Assembly (NCBI GenBank): GCA_032173965.1
Contig: CM063284.1
Location: 116,162,410-116,226,409, forward strand
Direction of reading: 5' to 3'
Source of the DNA: Sitta carolinensis
Taxonomy: Eukaryota > Chordata > Aves > Passeriformes > Sittidae
DNA length: 64,000 nt
The notes under the pieces are model-generated. The model made no database searches. It worked only from the letters and a program-made list of their open reading frames with translations, and was not told where the DNA came from. How positions within the stretch are numbered: position 1 is the stretch's first letter; every line of letters begins with the position of its first letter. Made by a program: the position numbers and the translations under genes. Shown in pieces: positions 49,001 through 63,222 of the stretch.

Positions 49001-49670
49001 AGGGGGACATAGTCACTGCAGCTGAGTGCAGTTAGCCTGGAGGAAAAGCTTTCCAAGGAGATGCAGAAGGCCCGCAAGGGAAGGTCTCTAAAGCAAGTTA
49101 TACATATACCCATCAGCACTCTGGCCTCAGTGCTGGGATAGGACAAGCCATGGCAGCTCAACATCCCTGTGTTTTTACAGCAGCAAGAGGCTCGTGTACA
49201 GCAAGGGGAGACCTCCCCTGGGAGCATATGTGCCTGCCAAGCCAACTTCAAGGTGCCTTGTTGAACTTCACCCAAGGAGGGGACATAGCAGGGTGGAAAA
49301 AGCTTAATTTTGCCTACCCCTTTACATCTCTCCTTCGGTGACCCAGGAAGGACCAAGCAGTTTCATTAAGTCCTTCCAGCTCAAGACCTGAGTACCTGAA
49401 TCCAGCAGTGAAACTTCAGACCTCTGTCAGGGCCACTGGGGGGGCCCTGCCTTTGTTTCCCAAAGAAAATGTGATCTCACTGCAGGTCCTTGAGGCCCAT
49501 CTATTTCTAGCCATATCATCAGTTCTATTTTTAAGAGACTGACAACAGAGATAGGCAGAAGCAATTCCATTTTGTAGTAATTTTCTGTGAATAATCAATA
49601 TTTAGTGCCTGCAACTCTAATTCTGAATTATTTATTTGAGAATTTAAGTATTTGAAAAAATATCAAAGCC
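43094..49670. other. Noncoding with two GC-rich patches
   Basis: AT-rich except near 47815-47960 (with GGGGCGGGG-type, Sp1-like sequence) and 48785-49010. Frames are longer in these patches, as expected from fewer stop codons, and show no domain. Confidence 0.5.
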
Positions 49671-50250
49671 AGTTGTATGCTGGGCTGCATCAAAATCAGC
49701 ATGGGCAGTGGGTCAAGTAAGGTGATTCTGTCCCTGTACTCCATCTTTGTGAAGCCCCTCCTTGAGTACTGCTTCCAGGTCTGGGGTCCCCAGCATAAGA
49801 AAGATAACGACCTGTTGGAGTGGCTCCAGAAGAGGCCACCAAAATGATCAGAGGGATGGAGAACCTCTCCTGTGTGGAAAGGCTGAGAGAGTTGGAATTA
49901 GCCTTAAGAGACTTCAGGATGACCTAATTGCATCTTCCATTACCTGAAGGAAGCCTATGAGAAAGATGAAGAGAGACTATTTAAAGATACACATAGTGAT
50001 AGAACAAGGCATAATGGCTTCAAACTGAGACAAAGTTGAGATTAGATATTAGGTAGACATTCTTTACTGTAAGGGTGATGAAGCACTGGAACAGGTTGCC
50101 CAGGGAAGTTGTAGATGTCCCATCCTTGTACATGTTCATAGCCAAGCTGGATGGGTCCCTGAGCCACCTGGTCTAGTGAAAGGTGCTCATGGCAGGAGAG
50201 TTGGAACAAAATGAGGTCCCTTACGACCCCAGCCATTCTATAATTCTATA
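49671..50250 (+). mobile_element. CR1 LINE 3-prime fragment, about 580 bp
   Basis: The plus strand encodes a decayed CR1 reverse transcriptase C-terminus (a fragment like KPLLEYCFQVWGPQ near 49756-49797). It continues through the 3-prime region with AACAGGTTGCCCAGGGAAG and ends in ATTCTATAATTCTATA, the CR1 terminal repeat. Frameshifts make it inactive. Confidence 0.92.
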
Positions 50251-50502
50251 CTTATTCAAACTGCATTATTAGAAGTGTAAACTATTAAGTACTCTGAGTA
50301 CTAGAATATCTTACTACAGCCCTGGCTAGAAGGAAACTTGTACAAGAATGCAGCAAACATGATAAGCAGGCAATAAATAACTTCTAGGCCATCTCCTACT
50401 GCTCAGAGATGACTTGGCTAAATTGGTATGTAGGAGATAGGTCCTCAACAGAGCTTTGAAGACCTGAAGTATGTGGACCATTCCTACTGACTGTCCAGTA
50501 CC

Positions 50503-50533
<31 letters not shown>

Positions 50534-50582
50534 AACAAAAAAAAAACAAAGGTATTTTTTAAATAAATAAAAAAAAAAAACC
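50503..50582. repeat. Interrupted poly-A
   Basis: A-rich tract of about 80 bases broken by single G, C and a short GGTATTTTTTAAATAAAT insert. Confidence 0.85.
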
Positions 50583-52240
50583 CAAATTCTGGAGATCTGT
50601 GAGACAGGAAAAGAGAACAGAAACATTTGTCCTGCAGCTGGAGCTGAAGGACTAACCCAAGGGAAAATAAACAGGAAACTTATTTCTCAAAGGTCATGTT
50701 TGAATGTGCACAAAGGTAGGTTGTTTACTAGATGAAAAATGTGACTTTTTGGAGAAAAGTATAAACACTTTGTCAAATCATTCTACCATCAGATGCAATG
50801 AATCTTATGCAATGAAGTAGGTAGAAAGTGATATTTTTCCCAAGAAGTCCATATGCTCTATGTCTTTAGTCTTCCATATTATCTATTTATTAAAATTTTT
50901 TTAAGTAAAAAGATCTTTGTCACTCTGTTTGTCCACAAAGAGATTCCTCCCGTTGGAAGTAGTCTTGTTTGGCTCTTCACTTAAGACCTGTAATTGATTT
51001 CAGTGTCAGATCTGAAAGATTCTGGATTTATTTCTGTCAATTTGTGCATCTGTCTTCCTTCTTATCTTCTCACTCAACTGCCTCCCAAATTGTATACTTG
51101 ATCTGCAGGTACACAAATGAACAGGAAAAACTTTTCATCTCATAAAGTTCAGAGTTCAGTACTGGATTTCCCCTAGTAGGAAGGGAGGAGCTCTTCCTTA
51201 GGTTGCTCTCTTTCGCAGCCCCAGGGGCCAGTGGTACACTCTTCGACTGCATCTCTATCCCGTGTCTGTCTGAGGCACGGCCCTGGATGTGCCAAGCCTG
51301 TAGGCCCTTCTCAAGCATGCTCTGACTCCAGTGTCCAAATGCTGATTTCAGCTGGCAAGCAGCAAGCAATGCAGTTAGCCAGTGTGGCAACCACCAGGCA
51401 CAGCTGTCTCTTATCCATGGCTGGTGCCTTACTCCTCAGGGAGTCAGGCCAAGACCCAAGCTGAGTATGGCTGTTTCTAAGCTAAGAGGTCTGCCAAGGT
51501 TCTCTGTGAAAATGTGACTCTATGTACAAACCCCAGACAGGTGCTTCCCAGATGATGTGTTGACTGTATTGTCCAAACAACATTGTATTACTGGATGCTT
51601 CACATATTTTCCACCATGGGGCCTTGATATTACAGGATGACAGAAAGTTATTGAACACATTGTGGATTAATGAAGGAAATTTTATTGTCTGGGTCACTCA
51701 AAGATCAGGTGAAATTACCCAAAGGACCATTTCTGGTCTTAATAGCAGGAAGTTCATTACTTTACTGACATTAGTGTTACTGAGGCTGTAAATAGACAAG
51801 ATGGTAAACCTGTTTTAAGATGCCTATTACAAGATCAAAAACCCTGTGGCCATATGACACAAAGCACTAAAACAACTTCAGTCTGTCAGTTCAAATTTGT
51901 TCCAAATATTTTGAATTTTTAGTACAACTTCAATCTGTCTTGACAGATCAGTTTTTAGCTCATCCTGCCCACTCTAATTTTATGCTGAATACACATCATC
52001 TGTTTACCCATAGTTGGGATAAAGGCTGGCATATATCCATATACTGTACCCTGGCTAATTCATCAGAAACATGCCCGTGCCTCATTCAGATTGGATTTGT
52101 ACCACAGGCTGATCCAGGAGCACACAGATCTTATACAGTGGAAGGACAGCCCACGTGAGGCCTGTTGACAAAAACAGTACAGGACAGAAAGAGCCTAGGA
52201 GGGAAGTAAAAAGTATAAAACCTGGAGGAATGTTGATGAG

Positions 52241-52273
<33 letters not shown>

Positions 52274-52315
52274 AACCATGACTTGAAAGGGAAATAAATA
52301 AATAAATAAATAAAC
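52241..52315. repeat. Poly-A and (AAAT)n
   Basis: A run of 32 A (52241-52272) is followed after about 20 bases by roughly six AAAT units (52292-52315). Confidence 0.9.
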
Positions 52316-55281
52316 TAACAAACATAGCACATGAAACAAAATATTTGAAACCATGCAAACACTGCAGGTAGAGCAAATATGGTTACACATAGTGCCAGAT
52401 GTAAAGCATTGAGGATACAGATGAAAGGCAACTCAAGATGAGGCAGAAGGTCAATACAGGTTTCTTAACTTGATGAAAGAATTACTGGATGAATTTCTGT
52501 GGTCACTTTAATAAAGACCAAGTCTAACAGAGTGAACCTTTCCACCTTAATGTTGGTTGATCATAACTAATTGCAAATCACTGTGGTAGTGCAATCTGGA
52601 TTGCACATGCAGATTGCAGTATGTATTTGCCACAGCTCTGAAGGCTGTGCTGCTGGGTACAAACAAGAAGAATGTAACAAGAAAATTGGCAGGACTCTGG
52701 AGAAGAGGAAAAAGAACTAATTAAAATCTATGAAAGACAAGGAGATATAAACCCCAACATTATCTTATTAAATTAGAAATTGAGAAGCCCTTGAGAGTAG
52801 ATTTAGACTTGACTCTAATTCTTTCCTTGCTCTAGCCAAAGGTTTTCCTTTTACAGGTGCAATTTCTTTGATTTGGGTAACAACGGTCCTAACCCTGCAT
52901 GGAGATGTCAACTACAGCTAAAATGTCAATTGGAATTTTTTCTGGAAAGGACACCATGTTTTGATTCTTTTCTGTCATTCTTCTGGCTGCCAGGGAAAGC
53001 AACAGGCATAAGGAAAGTGAGGGGAAGAGAGGTGTCCCTTCACTTGATCTCTTGTTGCCCAAAACTGAATATATTTTGGTTCTTCCTTCTTAGAAATTGG
53101 TAGGAAAAAATATTAAAAAATGTAAAATCAATCTCATCTATGTCCAGCTAAATTTCTTTCTATATGGAAATATTCCCAAAGTAATACCAGATTTCTCTTT
53201 TTTTAACTGGCTAATTAGCAAGAGGAAGTGTGTATTTGAGATCACAAAGTCTTCCTATTAAGATCTGGTAATGTAACCACATATTATCATTCTCTTCATT
53301 TACATGACAACTGACAGATACTTTCTCAAAAAGCATTCTTTTTTTTCTTTTCTCTCTCTCTGAGAAATAAAAGCAATTACACAACAAAACAAATGTAGAA
53401 TGCAGGCTGGTCTACACAGGAGTTGGAGGCTCAATGAAAAGAGAAATTCAGCTAATATAACAGAAGCCCTAAAAAACATTACTAAAACTGATGGAAATTT
53501 AAAATCCCAGTAACTTAGTGTACTCTAACTTAATTAAAACTTCATTGCAATTCAGAAAAGTTCTAAAAATGTCCAAAAGGGCACTTCCTTTTCTTGCAGG
53601 TGGAACAAAGACCCGTCTTCCAAGGGCTTCATTGAATCCTTACTTTTGAGACCCTAAGACTGAGCAGACATTTGTCTCAAGACAAATAATCTTCACAAAA
53701 TAATTTTAGGGACTTTGTGAATTAAAAAAATAAAAAAATAGATACAGTGAAGAACTACACAGTTTGGCATTCCATAAACAGCAACGGGATTCTTCTCTAA
53801 TTCAAAAAGAAGTAGCAATTTTATCAATTCCTTCACTTCTTAAAAAGAGAAAAATTTCCTCATCAATCTGTCCCTAAGCTTCACAAATTTGACACTCACT
53901 ATTAAGGACAGTGAAAGAAAGTTTCTGCAGTTTGTAAATGCAGGACACCTATCAGATCATCTTTTTTGGTTTTATTAACCCAAATGAAAGTGGTGTGAAA
54001 TGAGTTTGTTAGCCTTTTAGTGATTAAAACAAAGTTAATTGTAATGTAACTCTAGCCACAATTATGGTAATCAACTCTAAAATGAGAATGAATCCTTAAT
54101 AATAGATCAAATTTTGTTAATGAGAAGCTGAATTTAGGAACAGTAATTTATTAACTAGCCAAGAGATGCAAAGAAGCACGGGAAAGACTTGACCACTTAA
54201 AGCTTTTTGGGAAAGGGTGAATGTTGTAATATCAAGTAGCACACCAAAAATGTCTGTGGTTGTAGCCACCCACTACTAAGTGTGCTTGGGAAAGAATTCA
54301 CAGCAACAAGGAAAGGTGGCAGATCAGGAGAAGCAAGAGGAAGTTGTATATTGGAGCAACAAATAAAAGCAACATGCTAAAGGTATGAAGAGGCCTTTGG
54401 AGAGAGGAGAAAGAGTTCAAATTCAAGGGTTGTAGGACACAGTTAATCTGCCTCTGTAGTGGCGCTGCCTTGAGACACAGCAAGTATTGCCTTGTATAAA
54501 CCAGTAATTTTCACAAAACTTCACAGCCTTCATTTATTCCCATTAACTCAGAGGGACCTCTGAAGCTGGGTCTCTAAGCAGTATATGCTTTCCAGGCAGT
54601 AGCAAAGGTCCTGAAAGGATTTTTTTCCCATCATATTCTTGGCATTTCAGCACAGTGAGCACCTAGGAAGGGCTGCTGACCACTGATCAAGGGTGCCTTG
54701 GGGAAACCCTGTGAGAAAAGTGTTTATGACAAACAAGTCTGTAAACAACTGCTCATGCAGAACACACTTAGTCTGTGCTGTCCTACAGTTCGGGAAAGAT
54801 GTGTCCTTGTTTTAACACTGTTACTACAAAGCAAGCACTTGGGGGAATATCTGCAGGCTCACAGTGCTTACAACTCACCTTACACTTCCTAACAGCTCTG
54901 ATTCCACCGAAAACAAAGAGATGATGCTCCATTTTGCAAATAATAGGCAACAAAAATTGGTGGGACTTCCTGAACAACCGGAGTCAAACCAGCACATTTA
55001 ATTTCTGGTATTTGTAAATTTTATCTGAATAGATGTGATCTTGACATATGGCCTAATCTGCTGTTTACTTTCCAGTTTTAACAGAAAAGAGTCATTTTCA
55101 TACATATAATTTTTCTTGCAGAATATCTCTTTGCCCAAAGATCCCTCCTTGGACAAGGAGCATAGATCAGAAAAAAACAGATTCCAAATTATGATACAGA
55201 GAGATATCTGCAAATACACATTTTTCTTTGTTTGCCTTTTATGCTGAGGAACAAACCCTGCCTGAAGCTCTATAGTATGCA

Positions 55282-55293
55282 GACATCTAGTGG
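55282..55293 (-). promoter_or_regulatory. CTCF-like motif, reverse orientation
   Basis: GACATCTAGTGG on the plus strand is the reverse form of the CTCF core with one mismatch. It faces the motif at 11959. Confidence 0.3.
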
Positions 55294-58200
55294 TTGGATA
55301 ATATAATGCAATTAACACATCTTTACAGGACACCTGTAAAAATTTTGCACCATCATATCATCATCTGAAGGCCTGACACCTTGGGTCCTGTTGAAAACAG
55401 ATTCTTTGGCTCTGCAAGAACTTTTTTTCATTCATTACAGCCCTAGTCACAGCTATTTTGAGATGCTCTGGCCTCATGTGTTTCTAGGATTCCATTTTAA
55501 ACTGTGTGGAACTGGGGTGGTCAAAATGCAAAATCAGCAAGATTCAAAATGGTGCAGCACATCCACTTAATCACACGGAGACTCATGCACTTGGTAATCA
55601 TTAGTGGCTTCCCTGCCAAGAGCACACAGCTCTCAGAGTCTTTTGGATTTGTATTTTATCTTTCTCTTGAGTAAATATCTCCTTATCTATACAAACTACT
55701 ACATGTTTCTAAGCCATGAATAAGTCTCTCAGCTACCTTTGGCTTGTATTTTTTTACTTTTTGCTTGGCCACACATATGATTACCCAGCTAAAGAGACCA
55801 AGCCATTGTCAACTTATGATGCAAGTTAATGAAACTTACTTCATACAGACCTGTAGTGCACCAAAAAGAAAAACCCTGGTATCTTCACAACATGTGGCTA
55901 AATGCATTTTCTAAAACTGTTTTATACCTGCTATTTAAAATATTGACATGGTGTATCATACTCAGCTCTATGTGTTCACTGACTTATCATAGCTTTCATC
56001 TGTTTCATGCTCACCACTGTCAGATGTTTACATGGGAGGCACTTCAGAAAGCACTGTTTGTAGTGTATATTTATACTAAAGCCTAAGGGAGGAAAAGAGT
56101 TTATGCCTATGTAAGATCATGTTGTTTCTGTCTCCATCTCAGACACAAACATCACCTTTAGTAATAAGCACTGGAGCTGCTTATGCACTTGAAGTTCTGG
56201 CCTTCTCAAGTGCTTTACTTTATAAAAGAATGGAGTTTGTGCTTTGACTTTATTTTTTTACCGTCTTCCATCTCAGGAGATGTGGTGAGGGTGGGAAGGT
56301 AACCAAACACAAGGGAATGTGGTGAACAGCCAGGGTTTTGGATAGAGTTTGCTGTCCAAGGACAAACAGCCAATTCCCTGTCACTGGTGGGAAAGGTGCA
56401 GGAGAGAAGCAGTCTCAGGGAATAAGGCTGGTTGGATGTGGTTTCTGATCACTGATTTGGGAGTTGGCTTCGGGTTAGTCAGCTGGTGTTACATAACCCA
56501 GAATGGATGACTTCCAACACAAGCAAGTTGAGATGGAAATAGAAAAGGAGTATTTCCAACCACATCCCTGCTAGTGAAAAGGACACTTAAGGAAGTTTCT
56601 TTATGCTGTTTTTGCTTTGTTATCTTTATACTTTCTTTTTCTTTGTTATTCAAGGCTTAAACAGCTCATTGTGTACTTTATAGGGCAAGTTCTTTCCAAG
56701 TTTATCTAATATTTCCCTTCTTTTACCCCATCTTCAGTTGTTTCTCTGATATTTGGGAAGGGGAGTGCCTCTTCGGATCAAGATGAGGTCAGGCTCTGGG
56801 GAAGGCTGAGCAGAAGTAAAAAGCTGCCACTGTCTCTGTAAACAGCATGGGAAGAACACTGGCAAGAAGCATTTGAAGATACTGAACAGAAGAATCACAG
56901 AAAATTACCCAGTACTGAAAAGCAAACCTTGTTTTAGAAGTAATTATCCCAGAAAATCAGGGAGAAGATTTAAGAGGTGAACTGACTGCTGAGTCAATCC
57001 TGGGTTTTAAATTTGCAATAAGGCTAAGTTAAGGTGTAACAACTTCTCCTGGACAAGGACTACATGCATTGCAGGTCCATACGAAGAAACTCTCTCTGAC
57101 ATGGCCAATTTCTGGGTCTTTTTCTTATACCTGGAATCATACAGATAATTTGTGATCAGAGAGGAATCCTCACGTGATAGAGGAGAGAAGGTGCATGCAA
57201 AGTGATTATAAAGATAAGTTCTTTAATACATTTGAAGCATTTGAACAAGTACTGTTAGAGAGAAAGGCTCATGAGAAAGTGAATAATGTCTTCAGAGCAA
57301 GTCTCGAACAGCATTCAATATAAAAGACCTGGGTTGTAAAATGAATAATGGGAGAAAAGGAAAAGGAACAGGACTTTAACATAAATTCATTAAGCAAAGG
57401 GAGAAACCCAATCATAAAAATGCCAACAGGGCTGGTGAGCTGATGTTAGGCATATGGTCTTCAGACTGAAATATATTAACTTTAATTAGAAGTTCTATAA
57501 TTCATTTAAAATTACTTTTGTTTTTAAAATAATTTTTATGTGTAGCATTCAAAGGAGATAAATGCACACACATAGGTGTGCTTACAACAGCAGCTAGTTT
57601 CATAAATAAATGTGCACATAAACATTTCTAAATTCATCCTGCATGGTCCAGCCTCAGGAATTGTAGAGGGTGGTTCTTCAGCTAGCAGGCATTTCAGCAG
57701 GCAGCATTGATGTGTAAAGGAAGAACACATCTCAAAGCAAACTCTATGGCTGATGATACCACTCTGAAACCCAGCCAAGAAAGAACGCACAGGCTAAAAT
57801 CTGTGCTCCTTCCACAGTTCTCAACCCCTAGAGGGTTTTCCCCTTTTTCTCTACAGCTATCATTCCCCTGAGACTCCCCCCATTTCTACAAGAAAGGAAG
57901 CTTCCCTTCATTCTCACTGGAGTGGATGTGACAACCATGAAAGGAATAGTTTGCCCAAGGCCATTACTGCACCAGTGCAGCGCTCCAACTCAACGAAGCT
58001 GAGACTGAGCTTATGGCAGCTACACCCTGGCAGGGTCTGGAAAATGCTGATTCGTGTAATTTCTTGTGAGGCCACACGTGTGTGCATGTATCCCCTCTCC
58101 TTGTTCCTTTTGCAGTCTCAGCAAAACTCAGCTGAAATTTCTCAGTAAAATTGTATTTTCTTTATGTTGTCCTGCTGTTAAGCACTTTTATCTCCTCAGC

Positions 58201-61200
58201 ATCAGTAGTCTTCAATTACCCTCTGAGAGTCAGGAACACAGATGAGTCAACCTTTAAGATGGAGACCAGGATTCTGGATAGGGACCACTCTTATTTCCTC
58301 TTAAGAGTCATGTCCTACCTCACATCTGTTTCCATACACAGCCACTACCTCATGCTTGCCAGTGTAATGTCTGGGATTAAGCCTATCCTTTAACCCACAC
58401 CAACTTATTCCTGTTTACCTTCCAGGTATATTTCGGGATCAGGCCTAGAATTTATTGGTCTGCCTACCTATGACTTAATTTTCATACAAAGGAAAGGCGG
58501 GATCCAGGGCAAAAGAAGCTTTAGGGAGACAGTGCTTTCTAAGCTCCTCTAATTTGGATAAGTGGGAACCCAGGATCACAGCCCAATGTGCAAAGCACAT
58601 CATACCATGGTCTGAAGTCAAACTAAGAGTTTAAAGGCTCTAAATTTTTCTGACAGCTGCAGAAAAATACAGAGGAAACCGAAGACGGATCACCTGCAGA
58701 GGGATGATCACTGACAGCCAGCATCTGCCCCAATTCACCTTCTCCTCTCAAGAGCCAGATGTCTTCCTACTCCAAATAACTTCCTACAATTTTTCAGAAG
58801 CCTGTGGAGCCAGCTTTGGCCTGATGAAGCACAAAGCTGCTCTTAAGTATTATGTCATTGATTTAATGACCAACAAGTGTGCAACTGCTCAATATCTCTT
58901 GGAAACTTGTAATTCACATTTCTAATAAATCTCTAAAATTATGAGTGAAGCATTATGCCCATTAACATTTACCTTTAAAAATACTTCCAGAGAGCAAACT
59001 GATTCAAAATTTTAGTAATGTAGGCTTGAAAATTATTAATTACGGCCTTACACTACCCTCAGAACTCATTAATCAGTTTTTATGATTTCTTAAAAATATT
59101 AATACAAAGGGAGGCATGTGGAACTCCATGCAGTTGGGGAGCTTTGGTACACTCAATAAAACCTCTCATGGGTGCAGTGTAACTGAAATAATACACCAAG
59201 AGCTCTTCCTGAAAATTTCTCCCTGTGGATTCCTACCAAAACCAGAAAGACTAATTTGACTTTTCCCACCACACAATGAATGTGGGTTGACCAATCTGTA
59301 ATTATAATGGGTCTGTTTTGTGAATGAATTTGTTGTTATAATTAGATACAGTTTTTAAGACACAAAACTGCTATAAGTATTTTTACCAGTGGGTTTTATT
59401 TTTCTTTCAAAGCCAAGCCTAGGAAAAAAAAAGTCTGACAAGTGTTGAGACAAATTTACTAACTTCACTTCCTCAGCAGTAGCATTTATATGACTAGAAT
59501 TTCACTGCACAAGGCAATGCTTGAAAGAACAGCAAACACAGGAAGGGAGCACAGGAAAGGGAAACAATGGACTTTTTGGTGGAGACATTACATCATTTGC
59601 TTTGCAATGTATCTGTATTTCACAGCCACAAGAATATCAGCCAGCTCCAAGATAAGGAACATGTTTATTTAGAGAATAAATCTAGTTCAGATTTCATTAT
59701 ATTGTCAATATTTGCCATATTACTACTACAGTTCCTGTCAGTTAACACTCAGTAGTTAATAATACGTTGCATGTAAAGGGAGAAGATTTGAATGAGCTGT
59801 ACCTATAACCTCAGGTTTGGAACATGGTTCACTCCACTTTTGGAGGGTTCATTAATTGCCGGGTGCAAGGAGACAAGAACAGACCTTCACCTGGCAGAAA
59901 ACAGTTGACTTCCACCTCACAGAGTTTTATTTTTGTTTTCCCAAGACTTTAGTACCAAACCTGACAAGACAAATTATCAGGCTCCTGTCAAAAACTACAG
60001 ACAGTCCAGCTGAGGCATTGCAACAGAGACTTTCTCCTGCCCTGTGATGTGATGAGGATCAGGGGGAAGCCAGGGTCTGGCAATCAGGCGTTGGGGTTGG
60101 GCTCTGGCTGCAGCTGTTTGGGAAGTAACTGCTGAAGGAAGAGGGGCAGCAGCCAGTGAAGCTACTACATGCACATGTTGCAGATGCTGCAGGTGGAAAC
60201 TGTGGTTTTGGCCAGCACTGAAATACTGAACCCATTGTATAGATAATGGGGTTACACTTCATTAAATGTGGGCAGGAGAGGAAGATAACCCTAAGAAATA
60301 TAAGTTTCTCTAAGTCCAAGGAACATGCTGATTGTTACTCTGCTAAGCCTGAATGAACAGATGACCTCATGGTGGGCTGCTTTGTTTTACATTTTTTGTG
60401 CATTTATTTCAACACATGCTACCAAGGTTTATCTCCAAAGGAAGAACATGTTTCTGCAGTACACCCAGTTACAAACACATCAAGTGCTCAGCAATTTCTG
60501 GTCCCACTCACTCAGCTCACATACACTGTGTGGGTTTGTCCTGCTGTTTCTGCTGTCCCTAATATATACATAAATTACTCAGGCAGCTCGTAAGTTGTTA
60601 TTCAGCAGTAGTTCTCCCCATAACCCTGGACAAGGTAGATTAAGGATGCCTTCTGACTCTGCATTTACCATTACCTGGGAATAGCTTTGTGATTGATGAT
60701 CAATCTGCTCCAAGGGAGTAGCCTCCCCTTTGTGAGCCCTCAGTTTGCATCTTCATTGTGCCCCAGACTGGAAGTTGCCATCCGTGCCTCTGGGGTTCTT
60801 CCACTGACACAAATCTCTGCAATGTCCCTCATGCTAGGACAGGGGACCTTACTAATAGCTATGGTGATCAAAGCGATTGCCTCTCACATTAGTGCCTCTC
60901 ACTAAAATCTGTCCTTCAGCTCTTGGTGTTTCTCAGGAATTGGAAGCTATGAGGTTGACAAGCTGGTTCAGACTACCCTTGCCTTATCTTCTCTGACAGT
61001 AAGTCATGTGTGGCCCAGCATGGCAATCTCCATGCTGTGCCACGAGCTCAGGACATGCAGAGTAATTCCCCAGACTACCATATTCAGCAATGTACAGAAC
61101 AAACGGAACTGTCATAAGTCACAGGAGAACAAACACTGAAAATGTTCTGCCTCAATTGAACACTATATTGCAAAGTTCCATAGCTCACCAAGTAGAAAAT

Positions 61201-63195
61201 AATCCAGACAATTCTGTTTATTGTTATACTGGTTTATTTTACTTAGTTCCAAACTGTCTTTTTTACAGTAAAGTTCCTAGTAATGCAAATGTCATTCAGC
61301 TTTATTCAGATAAACCATGTGAAGTGCATATGTTTAGCAGAGAAGTGCTCCTTTCTGCCAAAAAATTAATTCTGAATTTGTATAATACTCTTCATGGACA
61401 AACAATGTTTTTATTACCTCTGTAGAATGCATCTCCCCTCTACAGAAAATATGGTTACTGACAGCACAAGAGATGATACGGAATAAAAGTAAATCTAACA
61501 TTCAGAACAATAATGAGTATTTCTACATATCAGCATTCATACCAAGCTTAAAATCAGTACTATTTGGATCACAGATGACTACTGAATGCTATGGCAAAGT
61601 AGCTATAAAAGCAATGGTAATGACAATTTAAAAATAGTTAACAGTGTGAAATGGAAGATTTAATATGTTTTCTTCTTTTAATGTACAGCCCATTCCCAGA
61701 ATTTCACTGGACCATGTGGACAGACCAACTGTCACAGCTGTCTATCAAGGCTGAATTAGATGAAGACAAACAATACAGGCTTTGTGGTTCAACTGAAGCA
61801 GCAGTCTCAAAAGTTTCCATTTCTCATCTGCAGGCACTGTGGGAGCATTGTCTTCCCCCTCTCTGAAAAGAGAATGGAACAATTATGTTACTGAAATTCC
61901 TCCACAGTGGGTCTGAAAGACTGTTTATGTCCAGCCAGGGAGACAGGGAAAACTAAAAGCTGGATTTCATGACAGCAGGTGGGAGCAGTTTCAGGGTATA
62001 TACTTCAGTGACATAATGGTACTGATTTTTCTCTTTTAGGGTAAAGCCAGTGCTGCAATATTTACTAGCAATGGAGGAAACAGTAGTAAAAATGCAAAGT
62101 TAAATGCAGTGGTAAAATTAATTTGAAACAAAGTTTTACATTTGGCTTTCTGAATCAGTCTGATAATTGACTCTAACCTGGTGCTCCTGGTAGTAAACTA
62201 GAAAGAAAAATATACTGGTCACAGAGAACTTTTTACCACTTACGATTTTAGGAGCCTTACTAAGTGAAGTGCTGAGCACCAGCTCTCATAGGAGTCCGGT
62301 GGGCTAAAGGGATAGAAAGCAACCACCCAATTTCTCCTGATAATAGTAATATTCTTTTTCATTAGCAACATTAATCAATAATTGATTTCATGCAAACACA
62401 TATTCATGTGCTTTGGCACGATCTTAAGAATCCAGGTTCTCAGGTTGCCCAGTGCCCTTAGTTCAGAAGCAGTAGATATGAGAGTGTCTGACTGTTCCCT
62501 GAGGTTATTACAGCGCTAACAATAGCTCAGTGTGTACACACAAACAATCTGAAAGTGCTCGTGTGCAAATGGTCACCTGGGGCTACAACTGCTTGCAGGA
62601 AGCCAACACATTCCAGAGAGTTCCTGCTCTGGTCCTGACAGGCGAAGGGAATGTAGACATTGTCAGTAACCAGCAGTGCTGCTGAGCAGTCAGTGCCTAT
62701 CCACAAGACAATCTGTGTTGTGATTTCCACAAACTCCCTGGTTGTCACTCAATACCCCCCCAAAAGCCATGTTGTCCAGCAGCAGCACCATTTGATGGTC
62801 CACCTGAAGAGCTTTCTACCAGCTGCCTCCTAAGGCTGTAAGCAGCAGGTTTTACACTCCACGTAACAGCACTGAGGATTCCCATTTCTTCCTGGGACTT
62901 GGTATAAAGATGTAGCATAAAAAACCAAAACAATGATCAAGTAATGACAACAAGTTATTCTCCACCTCTGGAAAAACTCTTGGCATGTTTTTCAGTGGGC
63001 TATTTATACAACAGTGCAGGGACCAATCCCCGCCTCCCTGACGTGAACAGAAAGCTTCCATTTTTCTGGTCAGACGGTACTGGACCAGTGAAAAAGACTG
63101 AACAATCTGAGTAAGTTCAAAAGAAGCCAAAGCCTTTGTGTTTTTAAGGTTCCATTTAGGTAAACTAATTCTGTGACACAGTGACACTTCCTCAA

Positions 63196-63222
63196 TCTCA
63201 ATTAGCGCTAAACTAATTGAGA
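63196..63222. other. Perfect 10-bp inverted repeat with TAAT cores
   Basis: TCTCAATTAG and CTAATTGAGA flank a 7-base loop. Each arm holds an AATTAG/CTAATT homeodomain-like core. Confidence 0.5.
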
